A stretch of DNA of 64,000 nt from a bacterium (GCA_024226335.1 JAAELY010000118.1:62001-126000); one strand, 5' to 3'. Shown: positions 53,272 to 63,579, counted from the stretch's first letter. Notes: generated by a model from the letters alone, not told the origin. Numbers and translations: made by a program.

Positions 53272-55095
53272 CTAACGATCGAGTAGTTCCGCACGCTCGG
53301 CGGCTTCGAAGTCCTTGTGCAGGCGCTCGTAGTCCTCGGTCGTCAGGAGTCTGTAATTCTTGTCACCTCGTTCGCGCCAGAAGATCGTTTCGTCGGCGAG
53401 ACGTCGGCGATCGTAGTGCGTCGCTTTGAGATGGCGCACAAGGATCTTCTGAGTGCCGGTGTACTGGAAGTCGTCGACTATGCGCACGAAGTCCGGAAAC
53501 CACTTGCGGTCCATGCTTCCGCCGCCGATCTGCTTTTCACAGAAATCGAACAGGCTCTGTGGGTCGAACTCTGCGCCGTCGCGCATCTTGATCGCGGCCA
53601 TCACGAGTTCATCGGAGACCATGCAGGGTACGCCATAGGCGGCTGCGAGAGGAATATCGGGGTGTTCGGAGATCAGGCGTGCAACCTGAAGCGCAGAGAA
53701 GTTCTCACCGTCCTTGCGGATCCAGTCATCGGTGCGCCCGTCGAAGTACAGGTAGCGCTTGTCGTTCTGGATCAGCATATGACCCAGGTCGCCCGAATGG
53801 TAGATGCCGTCGCGGAACTTTGAACTACTGGCGCTCTCGTTGTCGAAGTACCCCTGGAAGAGACCTGTCTCTTCAGCCTGTCGGCAGATCTCGCCCACGG
53901 CGTCTTCGTAGTTGCTGATCTTTCCGTCGCCATCGAGAACGGCTGGGGGGCACTCTTCGCTCTTCTCGTTCAGGATCTTGACCGCGGGGTCGGTGACCTC
54001 GCCCACGCTGCCTCGTGGGTCGCCCTTGCGGCGGAATGTGCTGATGGCGGCTTCCGTCGATCCGTACAGCTCGTACATGTCTTCCAGACCCAGCCAGTCG
54101 ATGAACCGATCGATATCGGGTGGCGAGGCGCCGTTGCCGATCGCGAAGCGCAGTTTGTTCTGCGGATTCTGGCCCACCTCGCGCTCGATGCGGGCGAAGT
54201 CTCCGTCGTACTGACTCTCGAGTGAGGCCAGTACGTAGTGCACCGGCTCACCCACGTAGTTCCAGTACGTGCAGCCGTACTTCAGGATGTCGGGCAGGAA
54301 ATTGCTCGCACTGAAGCGCTCTCGCAGGCCCATGCTGCCACCGACCCAGAACGCGGGCATCAGGCCTACGAACATCGAATTGGAGTGGAATAGCGGCATG
54401 CAGGCGTAGCCCACATCGTTGCGGCCGATCTCCGTATTCGACGAGATACCAATGCCAGTTGCGCAGAGTTTGAAGTGGTTGTTGTTGATGCCCTTGGGAA
54501 GTCCCGTAGTTCCCGAGGTGTAGATCACCATGAGATTGGTATCGGGTTGCGGGTTGGCGTCCGGGTAATCCAGGCTCTTGCCCGCCGGAGCGACTTCGTC
54601 AGCCAGGCAGGCCAGAAGATCGGCCCCGACCGGGATCGATTCAGACCCGGTGCGCAGTACCAGGATGTTCTCCTTGGGAATATCCCGAAGTTCGGACTTC
54701 ACGCGCTCGACCTCGGGCAGGAATCGTTCGTCGACGACCAGGATGCGCGAGCGCGACTGGTTGATCACACCGGCGAGCGTCTCACCCCGCAGTCCCGTAT
54801 TGATACCGAACAGGGTCAGCCCCGCGATGCCACAGCCGCCGTACAGGGACGTGAGTTCGAGATGGTTCTCGAGCATCATCGCCACATGCCCCGGACGCTT
54901 GTCGTCGATGGCTCCTAGCCGGCGCAACAGAAAGTGCGCCATGCGCGTCGATTCATCGCGGAACTGCAGATAGGTCCAGCTTCGCTCGTGCTGGCTCAGG
55001 AAAATCTTGCCCGATGCTTCCGGGTGTTCCGCGCGCGCCTGGATCTGCGCGCGCAGCGTGAAGTCGGCCTGGAACTCAAGAGGTTGATTCGACAC
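53272..55095 (-). CDS. Very-long-chain / FATP-type acyl-CoA synthetase
   Basis: 607 residues from GTG 55095, chosen because AAGGAG lies 5 bases upstream; an in-frame GTG at 55113 is less well placed. The AMP-binding loop is IYTSGTTGLPKG. ELYGSTEAA and the hinge YLYFDGRTDDWIRKDGEN (motif A8 region, with Asp-Gly-Arg replaced by the FATP-type GRTDDWIRKDGE) place it with FATP/FadD6-like enzymes. C-terminal KILVRHLK holds the adenylation Lys region. It activates a fatty, bile-acid-like or other carboxylate to its CoA ester, supplying the beta-oxidation set nearby. It diverges from mazG. Confidence 0.92.
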   Translation of the reverse strand: MSNQPLEFQADFTLRAQIQARAEHPEASGKIFLSQHERSWTYLQFRDESTRMAHFLLRRLGAIDDKRPGHVAMMLENHLELTSLYGGCGIAGLTLFGINTGLRGETLAGVINQSRSRILVVDERFLPEVERVKSELRDIPKENILVLRTGSESIPVGADLLACLADEVAPAGKSLDYPDANPQPDTNLMVIYTSGTTGLPKGINNNHFKLCATGIGISSNTEIGRNDVGYACMPLFHSNSMFVGLMPAFWVGGSMGLRERFSASNFLPDILKYGCTYWNYVGEPVHYVLASLESQYDGDFARIEREVGQNPQNKLRFAIGNGASPPDIDRFIDWLGLEDMYELYGSTEAAISTFRRKGDPRGSVGEVTDPAVKILNEKSEECPPAVLDGDGKISNYEDAVGEICRQAEETGLFQGYFDNESASSSKFRDGIYHSGDLGHMLIQNDKRYLYFDGRTDDWIRKDGENFSALQVARLISEHPDIPLAAAYGVPCMVSDELVMAAIKMRDGAEFDPQSLFDFCEKQIGGGSMDRKWFPDFVRIVDDFQYTGTQKILVRHLKATHYDRRRLADETIFWRERGDKNYRLLTTEDYERLHKDFEAAERAELLDR

Positions 55096-55190
55096 GGTTT
55101 CTCCTTCGGACACGGATCCACTGGGGGTGCGGCCGATCTTACCTCACTCCTTCATCCGCGTTCAAAAGCGCGTCCTGCTAGGATCGCAGC

Positions 55191-55874
55191 GTGAACAGGA
55201 TCGATGACCTTCTGCGCATCATGGAGCGGCTGCGAGACCCGGATGACGGCTGTCCCTGGGATCGGGAGCAGACCTTCGAGACGATCGCTCCCTACACGAT
55301 CGAAGAGGCCTACGAGGTGGAGGACGCAATCGCCCGGCGCGACCGGTCGGCGTTGCGGGACGAGCTCGGGGATCTGCTCCTGCAAGTCGTCTACCACGCG
55401 CAGATGGCTCGCGAAGCCGGAAACTTCGCTTTTGACGACGTGGTGGATGCGATCTGCGAAAAGCTGGTCCGACGCCATCCACACGTGTTTTCGGACGCGA
55501 CCGTCGAATCATCGGGAGACCTGAAGGCGAACTGGGACGAGCTCAAGGCCGTCGAGCGGGCGGGCAGGGCGGCCCGGGAAGGTCGCGAGCCCGGTGTTCT
55601 GGACGACGTACCGCTGGCTCTACCGGCTCTCTTACGGGCCGGCAAACTACTGCGTCGCGCAGCCCGGGCCGGTGTCGACGATGCTCCTCACGAGCAGAGC
55701 TGGACACGAGAGGCTGGGCCCGGCGAGATCAGCGACGAGCAGGTCGGGGACGGATTGCTGGCGATCGTCCGCCGGGCCACGGCCAGCGGGATCGAGGCCG
55801 AGGAGGCACTCAGGGCGGCGAACCGCCGTTTCGAGCAGCGGGTCCGGGCGCGCGAACCCGATTCAGATCCCTGA
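55191..55874 (+). CDS. mazG: Nucleoside triphosphate pyrophosphohydrolase MazG
   Basis: 227 residues. The N-terminal MazG domain has CPWDREQTFETIAPYTIEEA (EExxE region) and LRDELGDLLLQVVYHAQMA, the Mg-binding helices that hydrolyse noncanonical NTPs. The C-terminal half is a second, degenerate MazG-like unit (QVGDGLLAIVRRA), as in E. coli MazG, which is 263 residues. No mazEF toxin pair is near, so a housekeeping role is more likely than toxin control. Confidence 0.92.
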   Translation: MNRIDDLLRIMERLRDPDDGCPWDREQTFETIAPYTIEEAYEVEDAIARRDRSALRDELGDLLLQVVYHAQMAREAGNFAFDDVVDAICEKLVRRHPHVFSDATVESSGDLKANWDELKAVERAGRAAREGREPGVLDDVPLALPALLRAGKLLRRAARAGVDDAPHEQSWTREAGPGEISDEQVGDGLLAIVRRATASGIEAEEALRAANRRFEQRVRAREPDSDP

Positions 55875-55898
55875 GTTCGCCGGCCTCAGGCACTAGCC

Positions 55899-56573
55899 TC
55901 AGGCACTAGCGGTAGGACGGTGGACGTATTCCGTAGGTCCACCGTGCTCGCGCGCGTTGCGCTTGCGCAGGATATCGGTTGCCTCGTCGTAGTGTCCCGC
56001 GTCTTGAAGCTGCAGGAGGTACTCGCTCAACTCTTCTTCCGAGAGGTCCTGCCAGTCGACCGGTCTGGGTTGCGTCTCGGGCCGTACCCCTGCCGCAGAG
56101 CGGATCAGGTCGATGGCCCTGTCGGCCGACGGTGACATCCGGTGGTACGGCCCCTGCCAGATGAGCCGAATCAGACCCGGACCCAGGACCTGAACGGTAT
56201 CGCGTGCTGGGTTGCAGGGCCCGAGTTTGCGGAGTGTTTCGATCAGGCCCTCGGTGCGGCTGTGGCGCAGGTGAAGATCGAGATAGACCATGGAACCGCG
56301 CACGAAGCTGCCGTCGCCATCGGGCAGTGCCAGTACTTCGATTCCCTTGCGCACCAGACTGATCTCGCTGGGCTCCAGTGTGAGGATCGGGTACGGCGCA
56401 CCGCGTAGACGCATGCTGCGCGGCGGGCCGAGCTGAATCGCCAGAAGCTCACCGCTGCAGCGCACGAACCATTCGCCTCGGCCCCAGGTGGCGCGGGCGA
56501 GCAGGTTTCGTTCCGGTCCGAAGCTATTCCCAGATCCGACTGCGGGCGCTTCTTCTGGCGGATTGATCTGCAT
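55899..56573 (-). CDS. Hypothetical protein
   Basis: 224 residues from ATG 56573. The open frame extends upstream but that part has shadow-like composition. The first half is beta-rich (GEWFVRCSGELLAIQLG, GAPYPILTLEPSEISLV, GSMVYLDLHLRHS), resembling a small regulatory beta-barrel. The second half is helical with a closing segment LSEEELSEYLLQLQDAGHYDEA (first 20: LSEEELSEYLLQLQDAGHYD) that looks like a TPR-like or SHOCT-like helical hairpin. No family identified. It lies between mazG and clpA, 197 bases from clpA. Confidence 0.65.
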   Translation of the reverse strand: MQINPPEEAPAVGSGNSFGPERNLLARATWGRGEWFVRCSGELLAIQLGPPRSMRLRGAPYPILTLEPSEISLVRKGIEVLALPDGDGSFVRGSMVYLDLHLRHSRTEGLIETLRKLGPCNPARDTVQVLGPGLIRLIWQGPYHRMSPSADRAIDLIRSAAGVRPETQPRPVDWQDLSEEELSEYLLQLQDAGHYDEATDILRKRNAREHGGPTEYVHRPTASA

Positions 56574-56769
56574 GGTCGCGCGTTCCTCGACGGGCCAGGT
56601 GAGAGTATGCTCGCCCGTTCGTCGTGGAAGTGTGCCGTCGGTTCGAGATTTATCCGGCGTTTGGCGGACCGTTCGCGACACGTGCGGCACTCGAGTGACA
56701 GAACAGGACAGAGAGACAGCCGCTCTCCCGCATCGGCCATGGGGAGCAAACCCCGGGTCCGTACCCGGG

Positions 56770-59028
56770 TCAGTTTGCTTCGTATACGAAGACCAACTCG
56801 CCGTCGGCCACGTCTACTCCGACCTTTCCGCCCTTGGCGAGTTTCCCGAAAAGGATTTCGTCGGCCAGCTTGTCCTTGAGTGCGCTCTGGATCACCCGCG
56901 CCAGTGGGCGCGCACCAAATAGTTTGTCGAAGCCCTTGTCGGCCAGCCAGATGCGGGCGGATTCTCCGAGCTCGATCTTGATCTTCTTTTCCTCGAGTTG
57001 TTTCTCGACTTCGACCACGAACTTGTCTACGACTCGCCTCATGATCTCGGGCGTCAGCTGCTTGAATGTGACGACCTCGTCGAGACGGTTGCGGAACTCG
57101 GGGCTGAAGAGTCGTTCCACGTCCTTGTGACCATCGCTTCGCGACTCGTCACCGAAGCCGATCGAACGATCGGTCATGCCCCGGGCCCCCACGTTGCTGG
57201 TCATGATCAGCGTTACGTGACGGAAGCTGGCCTCGCGGCCGTGATTGTCGGTCAGTGTGGCGTGATCCATTACCTGGAGCAGGATGTCGAAGAGATCGGG
57301 GTGGGCCTTTTCGATCTCGTCGAGGAGCAGAACCGCGTAGGGGTTGCGGCGCACGCTGTCGACCAGGATGCCTCCCTGGTCGTAACCCACGTAGCCCGGA
57401 GGTGCACCGATCAAGCGCGCGACGGCGTGCTTTTCCATGAATTCGCTCATATCGAAGCGCATGAACTGTACGTTCAGGGTCTTGGCGAGTTGTTTGGCGA
57501 GTTCGGTCTTGCCCACGCCGGTGGGGCCCATGAACAAGAAGGATCCTACTGGGCGGTCCGCTCCGCCCAGACCCGCGCGTGCGCGTTTTACCGCGCGTAC
57601 GACCGTGGAGATCGCATCGTCCTGTCCGAAGACCACACGCTTCAGATCGGGTACCAGGTTCTCGAGGTTCTCGCGATCCGAACTCGACGCCGTCGGTAGC
57701 GGAATCTTGGCCATGCGCGAGATCAGAAGCTCCACGTCTCTCACGCTGATGTTTTTGCGTCGTTCCTTGCTGCCCAGGCGAACGGCCGCGCCCACCTCAT
57801 CCATCACGTCGATGGCCTTGTCCGGCAGGAAGCGGTCCTGCAAGTGTTTCGCGGAAAGTTCTACGCACGCCTTGAGCGAGGGGACCGTGTAGTGCACGCC
57901 GTGGTGTTCTTCGTATTTCGGCGCGAGCCCCTGGAGAATCTTCACGGCCTCGTCGTTCGACGGTTCGTGGACTTCGATCTTCTGGAAGCGCCGCGCCAGC
58001 GCCCGGTCCTTTTCGAAATGGCGGTATTCCTGATAGGTGGTCGAGCCCATGCAGCGCAGCTCGCCATTTTGCAGCAGTGGCTTGAGCATATTCGAGGCGT
58101 CGACGGTCGCGCCCTGAGCGGCCCCCGCGCCCAGAATCGTGTGGATCTCATCGATGAACACGACCGGGTTGTCGCGCTCCTTGACCGCCGCTACGAGCGC
58201 TTTGAAGCGAGCCTCGAAATCTCCGCGATACTTCGTTCCCGCGAGCATCGAACCCAGGTCGAGTGCGAAGATCTCAGCGCCCTTCAGATCGCGGGGTACC
58301 TCACCGGAAACGATCTTCTGCGCCAGACCCTCGGCCAGAGCCGTCTTGCCTACTCCCGATTCTCCGACGAAAATCGGATTGTTCTTGCGCCGTCGGGCAA
58401 GTATGTGAATGGCGCGATCGATCTCGTCGCGTCGCCCGATCAGTGGATCGAGTTTTCCTTCTTTTGCGAGTTCGGTCAGGTTGGACGCGAACGCGGTCAG
58501 GGGATCGGAGACCTCACCCTCCTCATCGTCCATCTCGGCCGGGGTTCGATCCGGGTCCCCGCCCGATCCGTTCATCCCGCGATCGTCGGGCAGTTTAGAA
58601 ATACCGTGTGAGATGTACTTGAGGACGTCGAAGCGGGTCACGCCCTGCTCTCGCAGGAGTTGCACCGCATGCGCCTCGGGTTCCTGGAAAATGGCCGCAA
58701 CCATATCCCCGGCTTCGACTTCTTCGCGTTCAGCATTCTCGGCGTGGGAAACCGCGGACTGGATCACGCGATGAAAGGCCAGAGTCTGTAGGGTTTCGAC
58801 CGGACCCTCACCCGGTGCGGCCTCGATTTCCTCTTCCAGGAAGTGCTCCAGGCCGCCTTTCAATCGCTTCAGATTCGCGCCGCTGTGGCGCAGAACCTCG
58901 GCCCCACGCTCATCGTGGAGCAACGCGTACAGCAAGTGCTCCACGGTCAGGTATTCGTGGCGTCGAGAAATGGCCTCGCGCATGGCCGCCTGTAGGGTCA
59001 GTTGCAACTCTCGCGTGATTCGACTCAT
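56770..59028 (-). CDS. clpA: ATP-dependent Clp protease ATP-binding subunit ClpA
   Basis: 752 residues, normal for ClpA. The N-domain (about 1-145) is followed by AAA+ module D1 (Walker A GESGVGKT at 222-229, Walker B VVFIDEIH) and D2 ([18 protein letters not shown]). The D2 hydrophobic loop that docks ClpP is RSIGFGD, matching the IGL/IGF class. It unfolds and feeds substrates to ClpP. The gene follows clpS with a 4-base overlap, so adaptor and unfoldase are coupled. clpP is not in the window. Confidence 0.96.
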   Translation of the reverse strand: MSRITRELQLTLQAAMREAISRRHEYLTVEHLLYALLHDERGAEVLRHSGANLKRLKGGLEHFLEEEIEAAPGEGPVETLQTLAFHRVIQSAVSHAENAEREEVEAGDMVAAIFQEPEAHAVQLLREQGVTRFDVLKYISHGISKLPDDRGMNGSGGDPDRTPAEMDDEEGEVSDPLTAFASNLTELAKEGKLDPLIGRRDEIDRAIHILARRRKNNPIFVGESGVGKTALAEGLAQKIVSGEVPRDLKGAEIFALDLGSMLAGTKYRGDFEARFKALVAAVKERDNPVVFIDEIHTILGAGAAQGATVDASNMLKPLLQNGELRCMGSTTYQEYRHFEKDRALARRFQKIEVHEPSNDEAVKILQGLAPKYEEHHGVHYTVPSLKACVELSAKHLQDRFLPDKAIDVMDEVGAAVRLGSKERRKNISVRDVELLISRMAKIPLPTASSSDRENLENLVPDLKRVVFGQDDAISTVVRAVKRARAGLGGADRPVGSFLFMGPTGVGKTELAKQLAKTLNVQFMRFDMSEFMEKHAVARLIGAPPGYVGYDQGGILVDSVRRNPYAVLLLDEIEKAHPDLFDILLQVMDHATLTDNHGREASFRHVTLIMTSNVGARGMTDRSIGFGDESRSDGHKDVERLFSPEFRNRLDEVVTFKQLTPEIMRRVVDKFVVEVEKQLEEKKIKIELGESARIWLADKGFDKLFGARPLARVIQSALKDKLADEILFGKLAKGGKVGVDVADGELVFVYEAN

Positions 59029-59372
59029 TCCTGTTCCGCTCCGGCCCGCAATGGATAGCCTCGCTCCTCTGCAAGTTCGTGAACCCGTGCCACCTTCGTC
59101 TCGGCGACTTCCAGGACGTAGACACCGGCAATACCCATTCCCGCCTGGTGAATCTGAAGCATGAGCTGTGTCGCCTCCGCGGGGCCCTTGCTGAAAACCT
59201 GTTCTAGCAATGCCACCACGAACTCCATCGGCGTGTAGTTGTCGTTGTACAGGATCACCTTGAAACGCGCAGGCCGCTTGGCCTTCTGGCGTTCTTCCGT
59301 CGCCAGCCCGCCTTCGCGCTCTCCGTCCAGCCCGGGCCGGCCGCCACCCGGATTTTTTGGTTTGTCCGCCAC
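59025..59372 (-). CDS. clpS: ClpS adaptor
   Basis: 115 residues. After a disordered Gly/Arg N-terminus, the ClpS core FKVILYNDNYTPMEFVVALL carries the conserved Asn-Asp pair that holds N-degron residues. AGVYVLEVAETK follows. ClpS delivers N-end-rule substrates to ClpA. Overlap with clpA (ATGA) is the usual arrangement. Confidence 0.95.
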   Translation of the reverse strand: MADKPKNPGGGRPGLDGEREGGLATEERQKAKRPARFKVILYNDNYTPMEFVVALLEQVFSKGPAEATQLMLQIHQAGMGIAGVYVLEVAETKVARVHELAEERGYPLRAGAEQE

Positions 59373-59460
59373 AGCCCAGAGGATAACTGAACCGGAGGAA
59401 GCGTCGATCGGTCTATCGAGGCAAATACAACCTTTCTCCGGACGGGTACACTGTCTTCGA

Positions 59461-60609
59461 ATGGCGGAAATCGAGCTGCTGAACGGGGTCGCCGAGGTCC
59501 CAAAAGATGACTGGAACGCCCTGGTGGGCGATCAGTCCCCCTTTCTGGAGTGGGATTTCCTGGCTTCGCTCGAGCAGGCCGATTGCGTGGGCGACACCAG
59601 CGGCTGGAGCGCCCGGCCACTGGTCGCGCGCGAGAATGGTCGGGTGGTGGCGGCCTGTCCTCTCTACCTGAAGTCCCATAGTGAAGGTGAGTTCGTCTTC
59701 GATTGGAACTGGGCGGATGCCGCTGAACGCGCAGGAATTTCCTACTACCCGAAGCTGCTGGTCGGGATTCCCTTCACCCCCGTTGGAGGGACTCGCTTTC
59801 TGGTCGCATCGGATCAGGATCGAACGCACTGGGTGAGTCAGCTCGGTCATGCGCTGCTCGGCCTGTGTGAGGACAATGATCTTTCGGGTGTGCATGTCCT
59901 GTTCTGCGCACCCGAGGAGGTCGAACCCCTGGAGCGTCTCGGCTTCGAGCTTCGGATCGGTGTTCAGTATCACTGGTTGAACGAAGGCTATGCGGATTTC
60001 AATGAGTACCTGAGTCGCTTTCGCAGCAAGCGCCGCAATCAGATCAAGCGCGAGCGTCGGGGAATGGTAGAAGAAGGTATCGAGATCGAAGCCCTTACCG
60101 GCGACGAGATCACGCCGGATCTGATCGATCCCATGTACGAGTTCTATTGCTCGACGGTAAATACGCGCATGTGGGGCCGCCAGTATCTGAATCGCAAGCT
60201 ATTCGAGCTCTTGATCGAGCGCTCCCGGCATCGCCTGTGTTTCATCGTCGCGCGGCAGAAGGGCCAGATCATTGCCGGTACGACGAATGTGCAGAAAGGG
60301 GATGCGCTCTACGGGCGCTACTGGGGGACCCGCCAGGATGTCCGCTATCTGCACTTCAATGTCTGCTACTACGCAGCCGTCGAACACTGCATCAGGCACG
60401 GACTGAAACGTTTTGAACCCGGAGCCGGCGGAGAGTACAAACAAACCCGCGGATTCGATGGTCAACCCACGTACAGTCTGCACTTCCTGCGCGAACCGCG
60501 TCTTCGACAGGCCGTTTCGCGCTTCCTCTCCGGTGAACGAGACCATATGCGTGACTCGATCGAGTGGCTGCACGAGAATAGCGTTCTGAAACCGAACGAA
60601 GTCACCTGA
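59461..60609 (+). CDS. FemAB/GNAT-like acyltransferase (DUF482 type)
   Basis: 382 residues from ATG 59461; the longer frame upstream overlaps clpS antisense. The profile (LNWADAAERAGISYYPKLLV-like motif FDWNWADAAERAGI, HVLFCAPEEVEP, then FRSKRRNQIKRERR) and the late block FEPGAGGEYKQTRGF are typical of DUF482/FemAB-like proteins, which form peptide bonds using aminoacyl-tRNA or an acyl donor. The role in peptidoglycan is a family inference. An aromatic/Arg-rich motif at about 190-205 suits nucleic-acid or tRNA contact. Confidence 0.85.
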   Translation: MAEIELLNGVAEVPKDDWNALVGDQSPFLEWDFLASLEQADCVGDTSGWSARPLVARENGRVVAACPLYLKSHSEGEFVFDWNWADAAERAGISYYPKLLVGIPFTPVGGTRFLVASDQDRTHWVSQLGHALLGLCEDNDLSGVHVLFCAPEEVEPLERLGFELRIGVQYHWLNEGYADFNEYLSRFRSKRRNQIKRERRGMVEEGIEIEALTGDEITPDLIDPMYEFYCSTVNTRMWGRQYLNRKLFELLIERSRHRLCFIVARQKGQIIAGTTNVQKGDALYGRYWGTRQDVRYLHFNVCYYAAVEHCIRHGLKRFEPGAGGEYKQTRGFDGQPTYSLHFLREPRLRQAVSRFLSGERDHMRDSIEWLHENSVLKPNEVT

Positions 60610-60692
60610 CTCGCTTCCGTTTCTGTCGTCGAGATCCTGGCCGGCTGCGGCAAATCCAATCGAGCGTCTCGATCCAGGGTGGTCGCAACCGA

Positions 60693-61454
60693 TCAGGCGA
60701 TCTTTCTCTCTCGAGGAAGGTCGGGCTCGAGGTGGCTCGCGATCAGATCGTGGAGGCGAAGGGTCAGGTCTTCGACGCTCTCGTCTTCGAACTGCTCTGG
60801 AGAAACCTCGTCCAATACGCGCACGCTGATCGGGTGCCGTCCCTGCAGGACGAAACCGCGCTTTGGCAGTGCGCGCGCGCTACCGTCTAGAATGATCGGC
60901 AAGATGGGCGAGCGCGTGCGTTTGGCCAGTTCGAAAGCACCAGGTTTGAACGCCCGGATTCGTCCATCGGAAGAACGCGTTCCCTCCGGGAACATCATGA
61001 TCGAGCTTCCCGATTCCAGAGTCCTTTGGCTCTCTGCGATCATCTGGATGATGCTCTCGCGATCGCCGCGCACGAGCTTGATGTAGCGGTTCATCGACAT
61101 ATTCCAGCCGATGAAGGGCACGCGGAAGTTCTCGATCTTCGACACCCACTTGAAGTGCACGAAGAGCCGGAACAATACCAGGATGTCGAGCAGGGACTGA
61201 TGGTTGACGACGATTACATAGGCCGTGTCGCGACGGATCTTGTTTCGACCTTCGACTTTCACCGGCCAGATCGGATTCAGCCAGGTGTACAGGGAGGCCC
61301 AGAAGCACGTGAACTGATGGAGGATTCGCAGGTGCCGATCGAATGCGAGAGTGAGTGCCCAGATCGCGACCGCAAACGGGAACAGGGCGACGGAACTCGC
61401 GACGAGGAAACTCCAGAAGACCAGGGAACCCAGTACCCGAATCAACTGCTTCAT
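60693..61454 (-). CDS. plsC: 1-acyl-sn-glycerol-3-phosphate acyltransferase
   Basis: 253 residues, first helix at 10-35 anchoring it in the inner membrane. Acyltransferase motif I NHQSLLD (His85, Asp90), motif III MMFPEGTRSSDG and the PlsC closing motif are clear. It transfers a second acyl chain to lysophosphatidate, or acts on a related lipid. It stands alone, convergent with the FemAB-like gene. Confidence 0.9.
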   Translation of the reverse strand: MKQLIRVLGSLVFWSFLVASSVALFPFAVAIWALTLAFDRHLRILHQFTCFWASLYTWLNPIWPVKVEGRNKIRRDTAYVIVVNHQSLLDILVLFRLFVHFKWVSKIENFRVPFIGWNMSMNRYIKLVRGDRESIIQMIAESQRTLESGSSIMMFPEGTRSSDGRIRAFKPGAFELAKRTRSPILPIILDGSARALPKRGFVLQGRHPISVRVLDEVSPEQFEDESVEDLTLRLHDLIASHLEPDLPRERKIA

Positions 61455-61614
61455 ATCCGCTCCAGATGTGAGCCTCTCTCCGACGCTCGTGAGGATGACC
61501 GAGGGATAGGAATATAGCCCGAGTCAGGACAAGTGTGGAGCGGGTTTTCCGATTGCGTTTGTCTCCGGAAATTCTGCCCGGAAGAGCGTTGCCAAATCCG
61601 TTATCCTCGTCGGT

Positions 61615-62184
61615 ATGTCGGATCCTCTCAAGGTCACTTTCAAGCTCGGAGAGCGCGATCTCGCGCATTTCCGACGAATCATGAAGAGGGCAGTCGTAGC
61701 TGCCAACGAGCAGGACGAAGCCGATATCGTGTCGGGCGCTTTCGAGATGATCGAAAAAGCTCGAGCGATGAAGCCACCGGCTTACGTGCTCGATCGTCTC
61801 GATCGCCTCGAGACGATCGTGCTCATGACCCAGGATACCGGATGGAGCCTGCCGAAATCGAGCAAATCGAAGATCCTGGCCGCGGTCGGCTATTTCACCA
61901 ATCCGGACGATCTGATTCCCGACGACATTCCCGGACTGGGATTTCTGGACGACGCGATCATGATCGAACTGGTAGAGCAGGAGCTTCGGATTGAACTCGC
62001 GGGCTACGACGAGTTCTGTCGGGCTCGCGATCGAGAGGAAGAACGTCCCTGGTACACGCAGGGCCGGGTCACTCGCGACAAACGAATTGAAGTGCACCGC
62101 AAGCGCATCCGTGAGAAAATTCGATCCCGGATGGCGAATGCACGCGACCGGAATCAGGGGCCCAGACGCTTCAAGCTCTGGTAG
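61615..62184 (+). CDS. DUF1232-domain protein
   Basis: 189 residues. A helical N-terminal half (RDLAHFRRIMKRAVVAANEQ) precedes the DUF1232 core (KILAAVGYFTNPDDLIPDDI, then GLGFLDDAIMIELV), with the typical Pro-Asp-Asp turn. The C-terminus is strongly basic (VEVHRKRIREKIRSRMANAR), which may bind nucleic acid or membrane phosphates. Role unknown. It shares only the DUF1232 core with the protein at 52779-53249. Confidence 0.85.
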   Translation: MSDPLKVTFKLGERDLAHFRRIMKRAVVAANEQDEADIVSGAFEMIEKARAMKPPAYVLDRLDRLETIVLMTQDTGWSLPKSSKSKILAAVGYFTNPDDLIPDDIPGLGFLDDAIMIELVEQELRIELAGYDEFCRARDREEERPWYTQGRVTRDKRIEVHRKRIREKIRSRMANARDRNQGPRRFKLW

Positions 62185-62210
62185 TCGACGCTTCGATCTC
62201 TGGCAGTCGA

Positions 62211-63362
62211 TCAGTTTCTGCGGAAAGTCGATAGCATTCGCGTGAGTACCCGCGCGGGTTTGCCAGCCTCAGCGTGCAATGATTCGATCGACGGTAACTC
62301 GTCGACCAATTCGCGCAGGTTAGGCTCGGTTTCTGGGTCGAGCCACTCGAAGCGCAGCGCCAGGCCAGAGGTGCCGTCGTCGCGAATCACCTGAGCTTCG
62401 AGCAAAATGGACTCGGAAGATCCCTGCGGCTGGACGGCCAGGCGAAGCTCGTCGCCGATTTTCAACGAGGGATCGCGTTCGATTCGCATTCCGCCCATGG
62501 AAACGTCGCGCCCCAGGAGTACATGGTACGTCTCCGCGCGAGAGTTGCCGCCGATCGCCGTCATCTTTTCATTGAAGTGCTTGCGGGGATGTTCGCGGGA
62601 CTCGCTGTGAGGGGCCGCTGGCTTTTCCTTGCGTTTGCCAGCCTGTGGAACCGATTCGGGCAGGACGGCCGGTCCGGTGGCGTGCGCGAGCAGGAGATCG
62701 CGTAGTCGATCACGTGACTCGCAGCTGAGTCGGGCAAAGCGAATGCCGTAGGCACTCTGGCCCTCGGAACCTCCCTCTCCTTCGCCCTGGCCGCAACGGG
62801 CAACCGTGCCCGGAAGTTCCAGTCTTTTCCCGCCCGCGACTTCGGCAGGGATGCGAACAACGAGCTTTTGGCTGCGCTCCAGAACCTTCGAAGAAAGCAG
62901 GCGGCAACCGCCTGGAGAAAGATCAGTCAAAGTCGCTTTGTGATTGCGAAGCTTGAGCTTCATGCTCACTTCGTAGCCGAAGGCGACGCGTCCTGCGCGT
63001 CGGCTCTCGGGCCCTCGATACAGGGCTCGAACTAGCAAGAGACGCAAGGCTGCGGGGTGGACGGGTTGGCGCACCATGAAGTCGAACCCAGCGCGTTCCA
63101 GGACCTGACGCTGCGTCCGAGAGTCCCCGTGCAGAAACGCGATCCAGGTCGCCCGATCTTCGTCACCTCCCGCCGTGCGCCGACACTGAAGTGCGATAGC
63201 GAGTCGTGATGTCGTGATCAGAAGCTTGTCTGGATCGGGTAGCAGGCCTCTGTGCTTCGACCCCTGGATGTGCTGGTATTCCACCTCGAGATCGTCGAGC
63301 AGATCGCGGGCTTCTCTCAACTCACCGTCATCGATCAGCAGCACTGTGGGCGTTTCGGACAT
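62211..63362 (-). CDS. Pseudo-receiver plus tandem PilZ protein
   Basis: About 383 residues from ATG 63362 (ATG 63368 also possible). The N-terminus looks like a response-regulator receiver (TVLLIDDGELREARDLL) but the phospho-acceptor Asp is absent (KLLITTSRLA), as is the Lys of KPxx (VRQPV). The first PilZ domain has RRAGR (RxxxR) and TDLSPGG (DxSxxG), the c-di-GMP-binding residues. The second has GRDVSMGG but no RxxxR, so it may not bind the nucleotide. A protein that responds to c-di-GMP without phosphorylation is the likely reading. Confidence 0.85.
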   Translation of the reverse strand: MSETPTVLLIDDGELREARDLLDDLEVEYQHIQGSKHRGLLPDPDKLLITTSRLAIALQCRRTAGGDEDRATWIAFLHGDSRTQRQVLERAGFDFMVRQPVHPAALRLLLVRALYRGPESRRAGRVAFGYEVSMKLKLRNHKATLTDLSPGGCRLLSSKVLERSQKLVVRIPAEVAGGKRLELPGTVARCGQGEGEGGSEGQSAYGIRFARLSCESRDRLRDLLLAHATGPAVLPESVPQAGKRKEKPAAPHSESREHPRKHFNEKMTAIGGNSRAETYHVLLGRDVSMGGMRIERDPSLKIGDELRLAVQPQGSSESILLEAQVIRDDGTSGLALRFEWLDPETEPNLRELVDELPSIESLHAEAGKPARVLTRMLSTFRRN

Positions 63363-63579
63363 GACCATCCACTTCGGGTTTTCGCTCCAGTCCGCATCGG
63401 GCCGGAGTGACAGGCTCTTGAATCATTCTCGTCAATACCGCCGAAACCCGGGAAAAGGCGTCAGTGAAATCGATCCTGCGCACGGATTGCTCAGCATTTT
63501 CATCAGAACGGACGATCACGAAAGCAACGGAATTTGCGGGTTGGCTGCCAATTACCTGCGTGTTCATGGAGGGGAACTG

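Noticed and set aside
55191-55874. Toxin-antitoxin role for mazG
   Set aside because: MazG is a housekeeping NTP pyrophosphohydrolase and no mazE/mazF genes adjoin it.
60633-60683. Possible terminator between the convergent FemAB-like and plsC genes
   Set aside because: Only a 6-bp stem (ATCGAG/CTCGAT) without a T-run on either strand; too weak to call.
62163-62216. Near-repeat (CTTCAAGCTCTGGTAGTCGA and CTTCGATCTCTGGCAGTCGA) at the end of the DUF1232 gene
   Set aside because: Two short imperfect copies in a small convergent gap; not enough to name an element.
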